Shown here: positions 7,269-13,724 of the stretch, piece by piece
Layout of the letters: each line of letters begins with the position of its first letter
How positions within the stretch are numbered: position 1 is the stretch's first letter
NCBI GenBank assembly: GCA_947472115.1
Contig: CANIZU010000032.1
Span: 1-13,724, forward strand
Length of the DNA stretch: 13,724 nucleotides
Direction: 5' to 3'
Source: Flavobacteriales bacterium
Lineage (GTDB): Bacteria; Bacteroidota; Bacteroidia; NS11-12g; UBA955
The notes under the pieces: generated by a model
Told to the model about the DNA's origin: nothing
Seen by the model: only the letters and a program-made list of their open reading frames with translations
Database searches by the model: none
Translations under genes and position numbers: made by a program

Positions 7269-8381
7269 TTACTTGAGCAACCCCACCATGTCGATAGTTC
7301 TCAAAAATGGACCCTGAACGTTATTGGTCAACACAACAAAACACTTGTCCTCGTCCAAACATCGCCAATAATAAGTCCTGAAGCCCTTCCACCATCCGTT
7401 GTGAAAGCTCCATTTTTGACCATTGATCCATTTCACCCTCCAACCATTTGCATAGAAGGCATCCGCACTTACCGCAGTTTGCGGGGTTACCATTTGATTT
7501 TTGATATCCGAATGCAACAAATAATCCGTTCTCAACATTTGATCCAATGACAACATCTCAAAAACGTTGGAATACACCCCTTTATCACCCATCGCGCCAT
7601 TATAAACATTGTCGGCAAAGACATGCTTTTTATCATACCCCTGCACCGTGTAATTCACCAATCCCAAACTATCAAAATTGCACAAATGGGAATATTTCAT
7701 CCCGCTAGGATTCATGATTCGTTCCTTCACAAACTGACGAAACTCAACACCCGTCTGTCGTTCCACGATCAACGCCAGCAAAGCATAATTGCTATTACAA
7801 TAATCGTATCTACCAGGTTTCGCAAAATGATTGATCGGTTGCGCATTCAACAGTTGAACCACATCCTCATTCGTCAAATGTGCTTTGGGATCATCCCACG
7901 CTTTCATATTGAAGTAGAAATAATCTGGCAACCCACTGCTATGACTGATAAGGTTTTGCAAACTTAAATTCCTACGCGTTAATTCCGGAATATACCAATG
8001 AACACTGTCCGACAATTTTAAATACCCATCCTGTACCAGCAGCATCATCGCGGTCCCCGTAAAGGTTTTAGAAACACTGGCCAACTGAAACAAATCGGCC
8101 GGCTTCAATGAATCCAACTGCGAAAAGGTGGCATACCCCATCGCCCCAAAACACAGACTATCATTCTTGTGAAACAAATACGTCCCGTTAAAGATCCCAT
8201 AACGATACATCCTGCGAAAAAAACTGTCGATCTGAAACTCGGTAGTATCACTAAATCGTGTATATCCCGACAAATCATAGGGATTTAGTTTTGGCTTCTT
8301 GGGTGGTTCGGGCGTACTTCGGAAGGACGTTAAAGCCAACAGCGTCAGCAGCAAAACCAGTCCTTTCACGAAATATCGCAT
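7269..8381 (-). CDS. Serine hydrolase, beta-lactamase class C / penicillin-binding-like fold
   Basis: This is an exported serine hydrolase of the beta-lactamase family (PF00144 type), which covers class C beta-lactamases, D,D-peptidases and esterases. Substrate unknown. From the ATG at 8381 it has 370 residues: a hydrophobic signal segment at 5-20 with no lipobox cysteine, then a Pro/Lys-rich linker at 24-32. The three active-site motifs are present: SVSK at 102-105 with nucleophile Ser102 and Lys105, YCN at 194-196 (the YxN motif), and HNG at 327-329 replacing the KTG of true class C enzymes, as is usual in esterase and peptidase relatives. HSSGLPDY at 147-154 is also typical. A GTG ten codons upstream (8411) is rejected because a -7 element lies between it and the ATG, and the signal peptide fits the ATG. 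It is convergent with the secreted protein gene (8-nt gap) and follows queE with its own promoter. Antibiotic resistance is not implied. Confidence 0.9.
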   Translation of the reverse strand: MRYFVKGLVLLLTLLALTSFRSTPEPPKKPKLNPYDLSGYTRFSDTTEFQIDSFFRRMYRYGIFNGTYLFHKNDSLCFGAMGYATFSQLDSLKPADLFQLASVSKTFTGTAMMLLVQDGYLKLSDSVHWYIPELTRRNLSLQNLISHSSGLPDYFYFNMKAWDDPKAHLTNEDVVQLLNAQPINHFAKPGRYDYCNSNYALLALIVERQTGVEFRQFVKERIMNPSGMKYSHLCNFDSLGLVNYTVQGYDKKHVFADNVYNGAMGDKGVYSNVFEMLSLDQMLRTDYLLHSDIKNQMVTPQTAVSADAFYANGWRVKWINGQKWSFHNGWWKGFRTYYWRCLDEDKCFVVLTNNVQGPFLRTIDMVGLLK

Positions 8382-8386
8382 ATTTA

Positions 8387-8418
8387 CAAAAATAGGCACC
8401 ACGCAATCCACGTACCAA
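8387..8418 (-). promoter_or_regulatory. Candidate promoter for the serine hydrolase gene
   Basis: The minus strand carries TATTTTTG at 8394-8387, an exact TAnnTTTG, with a TTG at 8418-8416 spaced 21 nt upstream, within the 17-23 nt range known for Bacteroidota -33/-7 promoters. The -7 element ends five bases before the ATG at 8381, predicting a leaderless or nearly leaderless transcript. This also decides the start against the upstream GTG. Confidence 0.55.
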
Positions 8419-8471
8419 TCCCAACAAATGCAAGTTACACACCCAAAAATTGAGTGTCCTTTCGAGTAAAA

Positions 8472-9071
8472 TTAAGGCACGTTAATGACCTTATGGGTCT
8501 GAATACAAATTCTCCAACGAGGATTCTCTTTCACATAATCAATAATCTTGGGCATCATTTTATCGCGCTTTTCCCATTCTGGCTGCAACAATAAAGCACA
8601 GTCTGTGGAACAAGTTTCAGCCCACTTTTCTGCCCATTCAAAATCAGAATCATTAAATACGATGACCTTTAACTCGTGGGCCTTTCCCATTTCACCCGCC
8701 GATGGTTGCTTGAATTTCTTTGGCGAAATACATACCCAATCGTAATTCCCTTGGAGTGGATAGGCCGCCGAGGTTTCGACATGTACGCGATAACCTGCCT
8801 CATGCAGCGTATCAACCAAGGAATTGCAATCATACATCGCGGGTTCTCCGCCGGTAATTACAACAATTTCTGCCGCCGTGGCTTTCACCCAATCACAAAT
8901 TTCTGCAACTGTATGCATCGGAAATCCTTCTGTTGGCCAGCTTTCTTTCACATCGCACCAAACACAACCCACATCGCAGCCCGCCAAACGCACAAAATAG
9001 GCCGGCCTACCTGCATGAACACCTTCACCCTGGATGGTGTAAAAATGTTCCATCACAGGAAATTGCATCAT
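8472..9071 (-). CDS. queE: 7-carboxy-7-deazaguanine synthase, radical SAM enzyme
   Basis: QueE rearranges 6-carboxy-tetrahydropterin to 7-carboxy-7-deazaguanine, the third step from GTP toward queuosine and other deazaguanines. The 199-residue protein has the family opening FYTIQGEG (10-17) and FVRLAGC (26-32), then the iron-sulfur cluster cysteines in the QueE-specific spacing CX3CX2C (Cys32, Cys36, Cys39) instead of the usual radical SAM CX3CX2C/CX2C variants with longer inserts. TGGEPAM at 73-79 is the SAM-binding stretch. The protein is short but complete, ending in the family-like QTHKVINVP. The ATG at 9071 overlaps the folD stop in ATGA; a second ATG follows at once, but the overlap favours the first. 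QueC, QueD and QueF are not in the window, so the fate of the product is unknown here. QueE and FolD both work on pterin-type chemistry derived from GTP, but they share no direct step. Confidence 0.95.
   Translation of the reverse strand: MMQFPVMEHFYTIQGEGVHAGRPAYFVRLAGCDVGCVWCDVKESWPTEGFPMHTVAEICDWVKATAAEIVVITGGEPAMYDCNSLVDTLHEAGYRVHVETSAAYPLQGNYDWVCISPKKFKQPSAGEMGKAHELKVIVFNDSDFEWAEKWAETCSTDCALLLQPEWEKRDKMMPKIIDYVKENPRWRICIQTHKVINVP
9068..9071 (-). promoter_or_regulatory. ATGA start/stop overlap coupling folD and queE
   Basis: On the minus strand ATGA holds the queE ATG and the folD TGA. This is the usual signature of terminated-ribosome reinitiation and places both genes in one transcript. 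A second in-frame ATG follows directly and could serve as a back-up start. Confidence 0.7.
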
Positions 9072-9952
9072 GCAAACTTGGCTTTGTACACTTCTAACGT
9101 ATTCATCATCAGACCGGTAATCGTCATCGGACCCACACCCTTTGGCACAGGAGTAATAGCGCTCACTTTGTCTAATACATCATCATAATCCACATCACCG
9201 CGCAATCTCCATCCACTTTTACGAGTAGCATCGTCAACGCGAGTGGTACCCACATCAATAATTACCGCACCGTCTTTCACCATATCTGCCGTTACAAAAC
9301 CTGGCTTACCCAAAGCGACAACCAAAATATCAGCCATGCGGGTGAATGATGCCAAATCCTTGGTACGACTGTGACAAAGCGTTACCGTAGCATTTCCATA
9401 AGGTGCCGCCGCTGAGAGCAACATGCTCATCGGACGTCCAACAATATTGCTTCTTCCAACCACAACCACATGCTTGCCCGAAGCTTCGATTCCATAATGT
9501 TTCATCAACAAGGTAATGCCGTAAGGAGTTGCAGGTTTCACTCCTGTCTCATCGCCCTTGGCTAATTTACCCATATTAATATCATGAAACCCGTCCACAT
9601 CTTTGCCCGGCAAAATGGCTTGGGTTACTTTTTCTTCTGAAATGTGTTTTGGCAATGGCAACTGAACAATTAATCCGTCGATGGTTTCATCGCAATTAAT
9701 CATTTCGATTTCTGCCAACAAATCCTCTTCTGAGATATCGGCGGCGAAACGACGTACATCACCGGCAAATCCAACCTCATCGCAGGCGGTTTTCTTGGCG
9801 CCAACGTAGGTCTGACTTGCTCCATCTTCACCCACCAAAATCGCAACTAAACCCGGAGGACGATTGCCTTTTGCAACACTTGACTTCACCGCTTCGGCGA
9901 TTTCTGTTCTAATTGAGGCGGCAGCAAGGCTACCATCGAGAATAATGGCCAT
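9068..9952 (-). CDS. folD: Bifunctional methylene-THF dehydrogenase / methenyl-THF cyclohydrolase
   Basis: FolD oxidises 5,10-methylene-THF to methenyl-THF with NADP+ and hydrolyses that to 10-formyl-THF, supplying one-carbon units for purines and formyl-Met-tRNA. From the ATG at 9952 it has 294 residues, the normal length. Visible: catalytic Tyr49 and Lys53 in TYVGAKK, DGLIVQLPLP at 92-101, KDVDGFHDIN at 117-126, NADP-binding GRSNIVGRP at 166-174, IIDVGTTRV at 231-239, and the closing ITPVPKGVGPMT at 266-277. The frame stays open ten codons further (to 9982), but a -7 element lies in that extension and the protein family begins near MAIILDG, so 9952 is chosen. It ends in an ATGA overlap with queE. 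It is separated from mutS2 by 74 bp holding its promoter. Identification is very secure. Confidence 0.97.
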   Translation of the reverse strand: MAIILDGSLAAASIRTEIAEAVKSSVAKGNRPPGLVAILVGEDGASQTYVGAKKTACDEVGFAGDVRRFAADISEEDLLAEIEMINCDETIDGLIVQLPLPKHISEEKVTQAILPGKDVDGFHDINMGKLAKGDETGVKPATPYGITLLMKHYGIEASGKHVVVVGRSNIVGRPMSMLLSAAAPYGNATVTLCHSRTKDLASFTRMADILVVALGKPGFVTADMVKDGAVIIDVGTTRVDDATRKSGWRLRGDVDYDDVLDKVSAITPVPKGVGPMTITGLMMNTLEVYKAKFA

Positions 9953-9959
9953 AGTTTTA

Positions 9960-9992
9960 CAAAAATACTCGCTATCCTCCAAAGTCGCTCAA
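9960..9992 (-). promoter_or_regulatory. Candidate promoter for folD-queE
   Basis: The minus strand reads TATTTTTG at 9967-9960, seven bases before the folD ATG, with a TTG at 9992-9990 spaced 22 nt upstream. Both fit the Bacteroidota -33/-7 pattern. It lies in the 74-bp gap after mutS2 and would drive folD and, by translational coupling, queE. The short distance predicts a 5' leader of only a few bases. Confidence 0.55.
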
Positions 9993-10026
9993 CCCTTGGC
10001 AATAAATCCAAAACAGAAAAAATGTT

Positions 10027-12552
10027 TTACAATAATTTCACCATCAAAGCACCATCACCCCCTTCGGCCTCCGTTTCATGATGATAGCTCCGCACAAAAT
10101 TCACCGTCTTAAGCAGCGATTTCAAACCTTTACGCAAGATTCCATCCCCTCGGCCATGAACAATTTTCAGCTGCTGATGACCCAAAGAATACCCTTCTTC
10201 CAACCACGTCAATACCTCCTGTGTTGCTTCCTCCATTCGTTTTCCCCGCACATCAATCTTCGTATTGTATAATGATTGCCGCTCTACCCACTGATAACCA
10301 CCCGATTTTCCTGTCTTTTCAGACTTGCCGCCCATCGGCTTTTTCGTCAGTAACAATTCTCCAATCGGGACCCACATTTTTATCACCCCAAATGCCACCC
10401 AAGCCTTATCCTTCTTCACTTCCAACACCTCTCCCTGCGCCTCAGTTGCTGTACTTTTCACCAAAGCCCCAGGCACCAATTGTTTGGCATTCGTAACAGG
10501 CACATCGCTGCTGGTAACCTGCAAACTCTTAGAATTCGCCAATACCGAAGTCGGATTTGAAGCACCCAATTCGACTTTCCCAGCCTGACCCGTCGCGGCA
10601 TTCACTTTCGGCTTCACATCAACCCCACCCCGCATTCCAGCGCCTTTGCCCTTCACTGCCGAACCCAAGTTCTCACCCGATTCCATATCCCCCTTAAAAT
10701 GACTCAAGGCCTTCCTCGCCTTTAATGTCGCCTCTTTCTCCGCCCCATGTTCGCGTATCGCACGTATCGTATTTTCGATTTGCTGATTCGTTTCTGCCAA
10801 CAACTTTTTCGCTTCCTCCCTGGCCGACAATAAATATTCTTGTCGTTTCGCCTGCAACTTATCCTTCAACTGCTGATACGATGTCGTTAGCTCCTCCAAA
10901 TGCTTCAGCTTCTCATTATATGCTCCCACCTGCTGCAACAACTGCTGATTCTGTTTCTCTAACGATAGCATCAAATCCTCCGTTTTCCCCATCTGCTTGC
11001 CCGCCAAAGTCCTAATTCGATCGATCCAATCCGATTCAAATCCAGTTTTTCGCATCAACTCAAGCGCAAACGACGATCCCGGCTTGCCCACAACCAAATG
11101 ATACAAAGGTTTCAACGCCTCCGCATCATAGGCCATACTCGCCTGAACCACCTCCGAAATACCCATACCCCATTCTCGCAATTGTGAAAAGTGAGTCGTT
11201 GCAATCACAAAAGCACCCGCATTCAGCAACTGCTCCAACACCGCCTGCGCGATGGGTGCCCCAAATCGAGGATCCGTGCCCGCACCAATTTCATCCATGC
11301 CTATCAACGCTCGATCCGATGCGTTCGACAACAGATTTTTTAGATGATGCAAATGCGCACTAAACGTACTCAAACCCTGCTCAATGTCTTGACCGTCGCC
11401 GCAATCAATCCCTAGATATTCAAAAACGCCAAAACGACTTTCAGGATCGGCCGTCACGAATAACCCGCACTGAACCATATACTGAAGCAGCAAAACAGTT
11501 TTCAAAACCACCGATTTTCCACCGGCATTGGGTCCGCTGACAACCATAATTCGTTGATCACTCAGCACCATCGACAATGGAATTGCTTCCTTTTTTAACT
11601 GCTTTAACTGTCTGCGTAAAACAGGGTGATATGCCCTGCGCAAAACCACCTGCGGCTCTGAACTCACTTTGGGTCGCTCCGCCTTTTCAGACAAACACCA
11701 ATCCCATTTCGCAAGCGCAAAATCCAACTGAATCAGTCGATCCATGATCTCGCCAAGAACTGCTTGATACGGTGCCAATTCCGACGTTATTTGTCGAAGA
11801 ATCCGCTCCCGCTCCCGCCTTTTCTCTGCAAACAATTCTTTGAGTCGATTATTCATCTCCAACATCTGCGTTGGCTCCACGTATAGAATTTTCCCCGTGG
11901 CCGATATATCTTTCACAAAACCTTGAACCCGTCGCTTAAACTCGGCTAGCACTGGAATCACCAATCGCTCTTCGCGCACTGTAACATCCGTTTCCGCCGT
12001 AAATCCTTGCGATTTCCACTCCCTAAAAATCCCACGCATCACATTCCTCGCCTCGCCTTCCAAGCGATGAATCTCCTGCGATATTTTTGCGTATTGAGGC
12101 GTTGCCCTCACAGAAATTTCGCCAAACTCATCCAACACCTTGCCGATGGCCGATGCAATCATTTTGGTAGCATCCTCAACCGGAAACAATGCAAACAAAA
12201 GCGGCAAATCAGACGGACGTTGATGCAGCGCCGTAGATAGTTTTTGATAGGTTTGGATCGTTTGAAGGATGGCACTTAATGAAGGCTCCTCCAAATAAAA
12301 ATTTTCTATTCCTAGATGTTTTAAATCCCCAGAAATATCACCGCCCAACAAATTTAACGCACTGGGCGATGTCACATTCAAATTTGCAATTTGATCCAAT
12401 AAATCCAACTGTTGAATCACCAACTCGGCATCCGTTTGCATCTCCCACCCCGAAGCCAAATCATGGGTCGACGGGTATTTAAACCGCCCTACAATGGCCA
12501 AACGAATTTGATCAAAACCTACTACCGCTTCAAAGTCTTGAGGATACTTCAC
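10027..12552 (-). CDS. mutS2: MutS2-family ATPase with Smr domain
   Basis: MutS2 is a MutS-like ATPase without the mismatch-recognition domain. Depending on species it is linked to suppressing recombination or to splitting collided ribosomes, with a C-terminal Smr nuclease-like domain. The 841 residues comprise a helical core/lever part (about 1-300), the ATPase with Walker A GPNAGGKS at 340-347, Walker B MDE at 419-421 followed by GAGTDP, and THFSQL at 453-458, a long coiled coil rich in Gln, Lys and Glu (about 520-620), a low-complexity Gly/Ala/Ser linker (about 621-690), a small beta module (about 692-735) and the Smr domain (about 762-841) with DVRG at 767-770 and HGRGDG at 799-804. It is somewhat longer than the roughly 780-800 residues usual for the family, mainly because of that linker. 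Translation starts at GTG 12552, inside a GTGA overlap with the lipoprotein stop; KYPQDFE follows immediately as in relatives, supporting this rare start. Confidence 0.94.
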   Translation of the reverse strand: MKYPQDFEAVVGFDQIRLAIVGRFKYPSTHDLASGWEMQTDAELVIQQLDLLDQIANLNVTSPSALNLLGGDISGDLKHLGIENFYLEEPSLSAILQTIQTYQKLSTALHQRPSDLPLLFALFPVEDATKMIASAIGKVLDEFGEISVRATPQYAKISQEIHRLEGEARNVMRGIFREWKSQGFTAETDVTVREERLVIPVLAEFKRRVQGFVKDISATGKILYVEPTQMLEMNNRLKELFAEKRRERERILRQITSELAPYQAVLGEIMDRLIQLDFALAKWDWCLSEKAERPKVSSEPQVVLRRAYHPVLRRQLKQLKKEAIPLSMVLSDQRIMVVSGPNAGGKSVVLKTVLLLQYMVQCGLFVTADPESRFGVFEYLGIDCGDGQDIEQGLSTFSAHLHHLKNLLSNASDRALIGMDEIGAGTDPRFGAPIAQAVLEQLLNAGAFVIATTHFSQLREWGMGISEVVQASMAYDAEALKPLYHLVVGKPGSSFALELMRKTGFESDWIDRIRTLAGKQMGKTEDLMLSLEKQNQQLLQQVGAYNEKLKHLEELTTSYQQLKDKLQAKRQEYLLSAREEAKKLLAETNQQIENTIRAIREHGAEKEATLKARKALSHFKGDMESGENLGSAVKGKGAGMRGGVDVKPKVNAATGQAGKVELGASNPTSVLANSKSLQVTSSDVPVTNAKQLVPGALVKSTATEAQGEVLEVKKDKAWVAFGVIKMWVPIGELLLTKKPMGGKSEKTGKSGGYQWVERQSLYNTKIDVRGKRMEEATQEVLTWLEEGYSLGHQQLKIVHGRGDGILRKGLKSLLKTVNFVRSYHHETEAEGGDGALMVKLL
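12549..12552 (-). promoter_or_regulatory. GTGA start/stop overlap coupling lipoprotein and mutS2
   Basis: On the minus strand the four bases GTGA contain both the mutS2 GTG start and the TGA stop of the lipoprotein gene. No Shine-Dalgarno or -7 element precedes the GTG, so translation of mutS2 most likely depends on ribosomes finishing the lipoprotein. The overlap fixes the start codon. Confidence 0.7.
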
Positions 12553-12896
12553 TGATTGACCTTTCTCGCATTCATTTCCGCCAACTGAAGTTGGGTAATT
12601 ACCTTTTCCATCACCACGTCAAATTCAGCAGGGTTGGCTTTCAAACGCGACAACTCCGCCTTAAAATCATCATATTTCACCCCGTGTTTTTTGCAAACAA
12701 ATCCATAATCACGCACCCAAATCGAATCGGGCAAAATGCCGTAGTTATACTTGACTTGATGACCCGCTTCCATCACCATGACATCGGAAAGTACAGAAAC
12801 CATTTTCTTTTGTTCAAGTTTGGGCTGTTCTGGACCGCATGCCACGGCCAACAACGACAAAAGGACAAACAAAAATGAGAGATTTCTGATTTTCAT
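12549..12896 (-). CDS. Small DUF4296-type lipoprotein
   Basis: Function unknown. This 115-residue protein has a lipoprotein signal peptide: MKIRN, a hydrophobic run at 7-19 and a lipobox ending AVAC with Cys20 as the lipidation site. The mature part is mostly helical; KKMVSVLSDVMVMEAG at 30-45, followed by a conserved-looking YGILPDSIWVRDYGFVCKKHG region at 52-72 (Tyr52 to Gly72), resembles the Bacteroidota family DUF4296 as I recall it. It should sit in the inner leaflet of the outer membrane or in the inner membrane, facing the periplasm. The frame is open far upstream to 13085, but that part is antisense to yggS and lacks the signal peptide, so the ATG at 12896 is chosen. Its TGA overlaps the mutS2 GTG. 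It is divergent from yggS across 57 bp. DUF assignment moderate, lipoprotein call strong. Confidence 0.83.
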   Translation of the reverse strand: MKIRNLSFLFVLLSLLAVACGPEQPKLEQKKMVSVLSDVMVMEAGHQVKYNYGILPDSIWVRDYGFVCKKHGVKYDDFKAELSRLKANPAEFDVVMEKVITQLQLAEMNARKVNQ

Positions 12897-12908
12897 GCTG
12901 AAAGAATA

Positions 12909-12916
12909 CAAAATTA
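12909..12916 (-). promoter_or_regulatory. Candidate -7 element for lipoprotein-mutS2
   Basis: The minus strand reads TAATTTTG, an exact TAnnTTTG, twelve bases before the lipoprotein ATG. No TTG falls at the preferred -33 spacing (the nearest distant one is 28 nt away). It would drive both the lipoprotein and, through the overlap, mutS2. Confidence 0.45.
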
Positions 12917-12931
12917 CAACAAACCCTGCGG

Positions 12932-12939
12932 TAATTTCG
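12932..12939 (+). promoter_or_regulatory. Weak -7-like element for yggS
   Basis: TAATTTCG matches TAnnTTTG at five of six fixed positions and lies 14 bases before the yggS ATG, in the 57-bp divergent gap. No -33 TTG is seen. It is listed as the best candidate only. Confidence 0.25.
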
Positions 12940-12953
12940 CATCGCAAACCCCT

Positions 12954-13622
12954 ATGAATCGCAAAAACCAAATCGCCAAAAATATCGCAAATATCAAGGC
13001 CCAGATACCGGACCATTGCAAACTCATCGTGGTGAGCAAATACCGACCAGCGGAAGAAATCAAATCCGCCTATGATGCCGGCCAACGCGAATTTGCCGAA
13101 AACCGTGTACAGCCATTGTTAGAAAGGGTTGCCGAGTTACCAAACGATATTCGATGGCACCTCATCGGACACCTACAGACCAACAAAGTCAAGTTTATTG
13201 CCCCATTTATTTCGATGATTCATTCGGTGGATAGCGTAAAGTTGCTGCAAGAAATCGATAAAGAGGCCAAAAAGAACAATCGCATCATTCCTTGCCTCAT
13301 CCAACTGCATGTGGCGCAAGAAGAAACAAAATTTGGATTATCGTTGGAAGAAATTCAGCCGTTTTTTCAAGAAATCACCCAATTGGGACTACAAAATACA
13401 ACCGTAAATGGACTCATGGCGATGGCAAGTTTTACCGAAGACCAAATGCAAATTGCAGAAGAATTTAGCCAAGTAGCCAACGCATTTCAAGAAGTAAAGT
13501 CACAGTATTACTCAGATGAGCCACAATTTTCTGAACTTTCCATCGGAATGAGCTCAGATTACGGCATCGCCATCGAAAAAGGATCCACCCTAATTAGAGT
13601 GGGAAGCGCCGTATTTGCTTAG
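12954..13622 (+). CDS. yggS: YggS-family pyridoxal phosphate homeostasis protein
   Basis: This PLP-binding protein of the PLPBP/YggS family has an alanine-racemase-like barrel without a second domain. It is thought to hold and deliver pyridoxal 5'-phosphate and to keep amino-acid and B6 pools balanced; no catalytic reaction is established. The 222 residues fit the family. Visible: PLP lysine Lys29 in VVSKYRP, FAENRVQ at 47-53, WHLIGHLQTNK at 68-78, NGLMAMA at 152-158, and the phosphate-binding LSIGMSSD at 195-202 followed by GSTLIRVGSAVF at 210-221. The ATG at 12954 gives the standard N-terminus. It is divergent from the lipoprotein gene, and its TAG overlaps the dnaN stop at the other end. 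Family secure; physiological role as for the family. Confidence 0.95.
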   Translation: MNRKNQIAKNIANIKAQIPDHCKLIVVSKYRPAEEIKSAYDAGQREFAENRVQPLLERVAELPNDIRWHLIGHLQTNKVKFIAPFISMIHSVDSVKLLQEIDKEAKKNNRIIPCLIQLHVAQEETKFGLSLEEIQPFFQEITQLGLQNTTVNGLMAMASFTEDQMQIAEEFSQVANAFQEVKSQYYSDEPQFSELSIGMSSDYGIAIEKGSTLIRVGSAVFA

Positions 13623-13724
13623 TAATTGTTCAACATCATCGGCATGATGAGCATGGTAATATCCTCACCTCGCTCATTTTCATTGGGGATTACCAAACCT
13701 GCGCGGTTCGGGGCCGACAAGCAC
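13619..13724 (-). CDS. dnaN: DNA polymerase III beta subunit (sliding clamp), C-terminal end only
   Basis: Only the last 34 codons are inside the window; the gene continues past the right edge. The translated end contains APNRAGLVIPNE followed by an acidic stretch, then DITMLIMPMMLNNY and a TAA. This is the characteristic C-terminus of the Bacteroidota beta clamp, the ring that tethers polymerase III to DNA; the MPMML segment belongs to the last strand of domain III. The stop overlaps the convergent yggS stop by sharing bases 13619-13622. The short visible length lowers certainty a little, but the PNRAG and MPMML motifs in order are distinctive. Confidence 0.88.
   Translation of the reverse strand, partial: CLSAPNRAGLVIPNENERGEDITMLIMPMMLNNY

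Noticed and set aside
7269..8381. Serine hydrolase as an antibiotic-resistance beta-lactamase
   Set aside because: The third motif is HNG rather than KTG, and the family is broad; nothing in the context points to resistance.
8439..8457. Hairpin ACACCC/GAGTGT with a 7-nt loop downstream of queE, possible terminator
   Set aside because: The stem is only 6 bp with one G-U pair, and no T-run follows on the transcribed strand.
4491..9952. A dedicated one-carbon gene cluster (ftcD with folD)
   Set aside because: They lie on opposite strands with unrelated genes between and separate promoters, so shared regulation is not supported.
12941..12991. Three copies of ATCGCAAA plus one near copy at the start of yggS
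   Set aside because: Spacing is irregular (16 and 27 nt), and two copies are explained by Ile-Ala-Asn/Lys-type codons of the N-terminus; probably AT-rich coding chance.
12897..13085. 63-codon N-terminal extension of the lipoprotein frame
   Set aside because: It is antisense to yggS and would place a long non-signal stretch before a clear lipoprotein signal peptide.
1..13724. Defence island, mobile element, CRISPR array or biosynthetic cluster
   Set aside because: No transposase, integrase, toxin-antitoxin pair, repeat-spacer array or specialised biosynthetic enzymes are seen; gene content is core housekeeping.

Overview
The window reads as a stretch of a Bacteroidota chromosome, most likely of a Flavobacteriales-like lineage. 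Four things point there: a secreted protein with a type IX secretion (T9SS)-like C-terminal domain, a small lipoprotein of the DUF4296 type, a MutS2 with a Smr domain, and repeated matches to the Bacteroidota -7 promoter element TAnnTTTG just upstream of start codons, with no convincing Shine-Dalgarno sequences. The genus cannot be fixed from this sequence. There is no tRNA, rRNA, CRISPR array, insertion sequence or phage gene, and coding density is very high.

Layout from left to right: the 3' part of a PIF1/RecD-like DNA helicase (+, cut by the left edge); ychF and then glmM upstream of it (both -); a divergent 140-bp promoter region; ftcD and a secreted T9SS-like protein (both +); a serine hydrolase of the beta-lactamase class C fold (-); queE, folD, mutS2 and a DUF4296-type lipoprotein (all -, in that order along the plus strand, so transcription runs lipoprotein, mutS2, folD, queE, hydrolase); a 57-bp divergent promoter region; yggS (+); and the last 34 codons of dnaN (-, cut by the right edge).

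The genes are mostly housekeeping. FTCD and FolD both act on tetrahydrofolate one-carbon units: FTCD makes 5,10-methenyl-THF from the formimino group of histidine breakdown, and FolD interconverts methenyl-, methylene- and formyl-THF. GlmM feeds peptidoglycan precursor synthesis. QueE makes the deazaguanine core of queuosine. YchF and MutS2 are nucleotide-binding proteins linked to translation and to DNA or ribosome rescue. YggS handles pyridoxal phosphate. DnaN is the replication clamp.

I see no convincing undescribed multi-gene system. The observations most worth a second look are small-scale: (a) six starts have an exact TAnnTTTG 4-12 nt upstream of ATG, which predicts leaderless or nearly leaderless mRNAs; (b) a perfect 9-bp direct repeat sits directly upstream of the ftcD promoter; (c) two back-to-back GC-rich hairpins lie inside the 5' coding part of the secreted protein gene; (d) two 4-nt start/stop overlaps couple lipoprotein to mutS2 and folD to queE; (e) all three convergent gene pairs have stop codons that overlap, abut or lie 8 nt apart, with no terminator hairpin; (f) MutS2 carries an extra low-complexity linker. 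Several long open frames begin at upstream GTG/TTG codons; the ATG starts chosen here are supported by promoter position, signal peptides and family alignment from memory.
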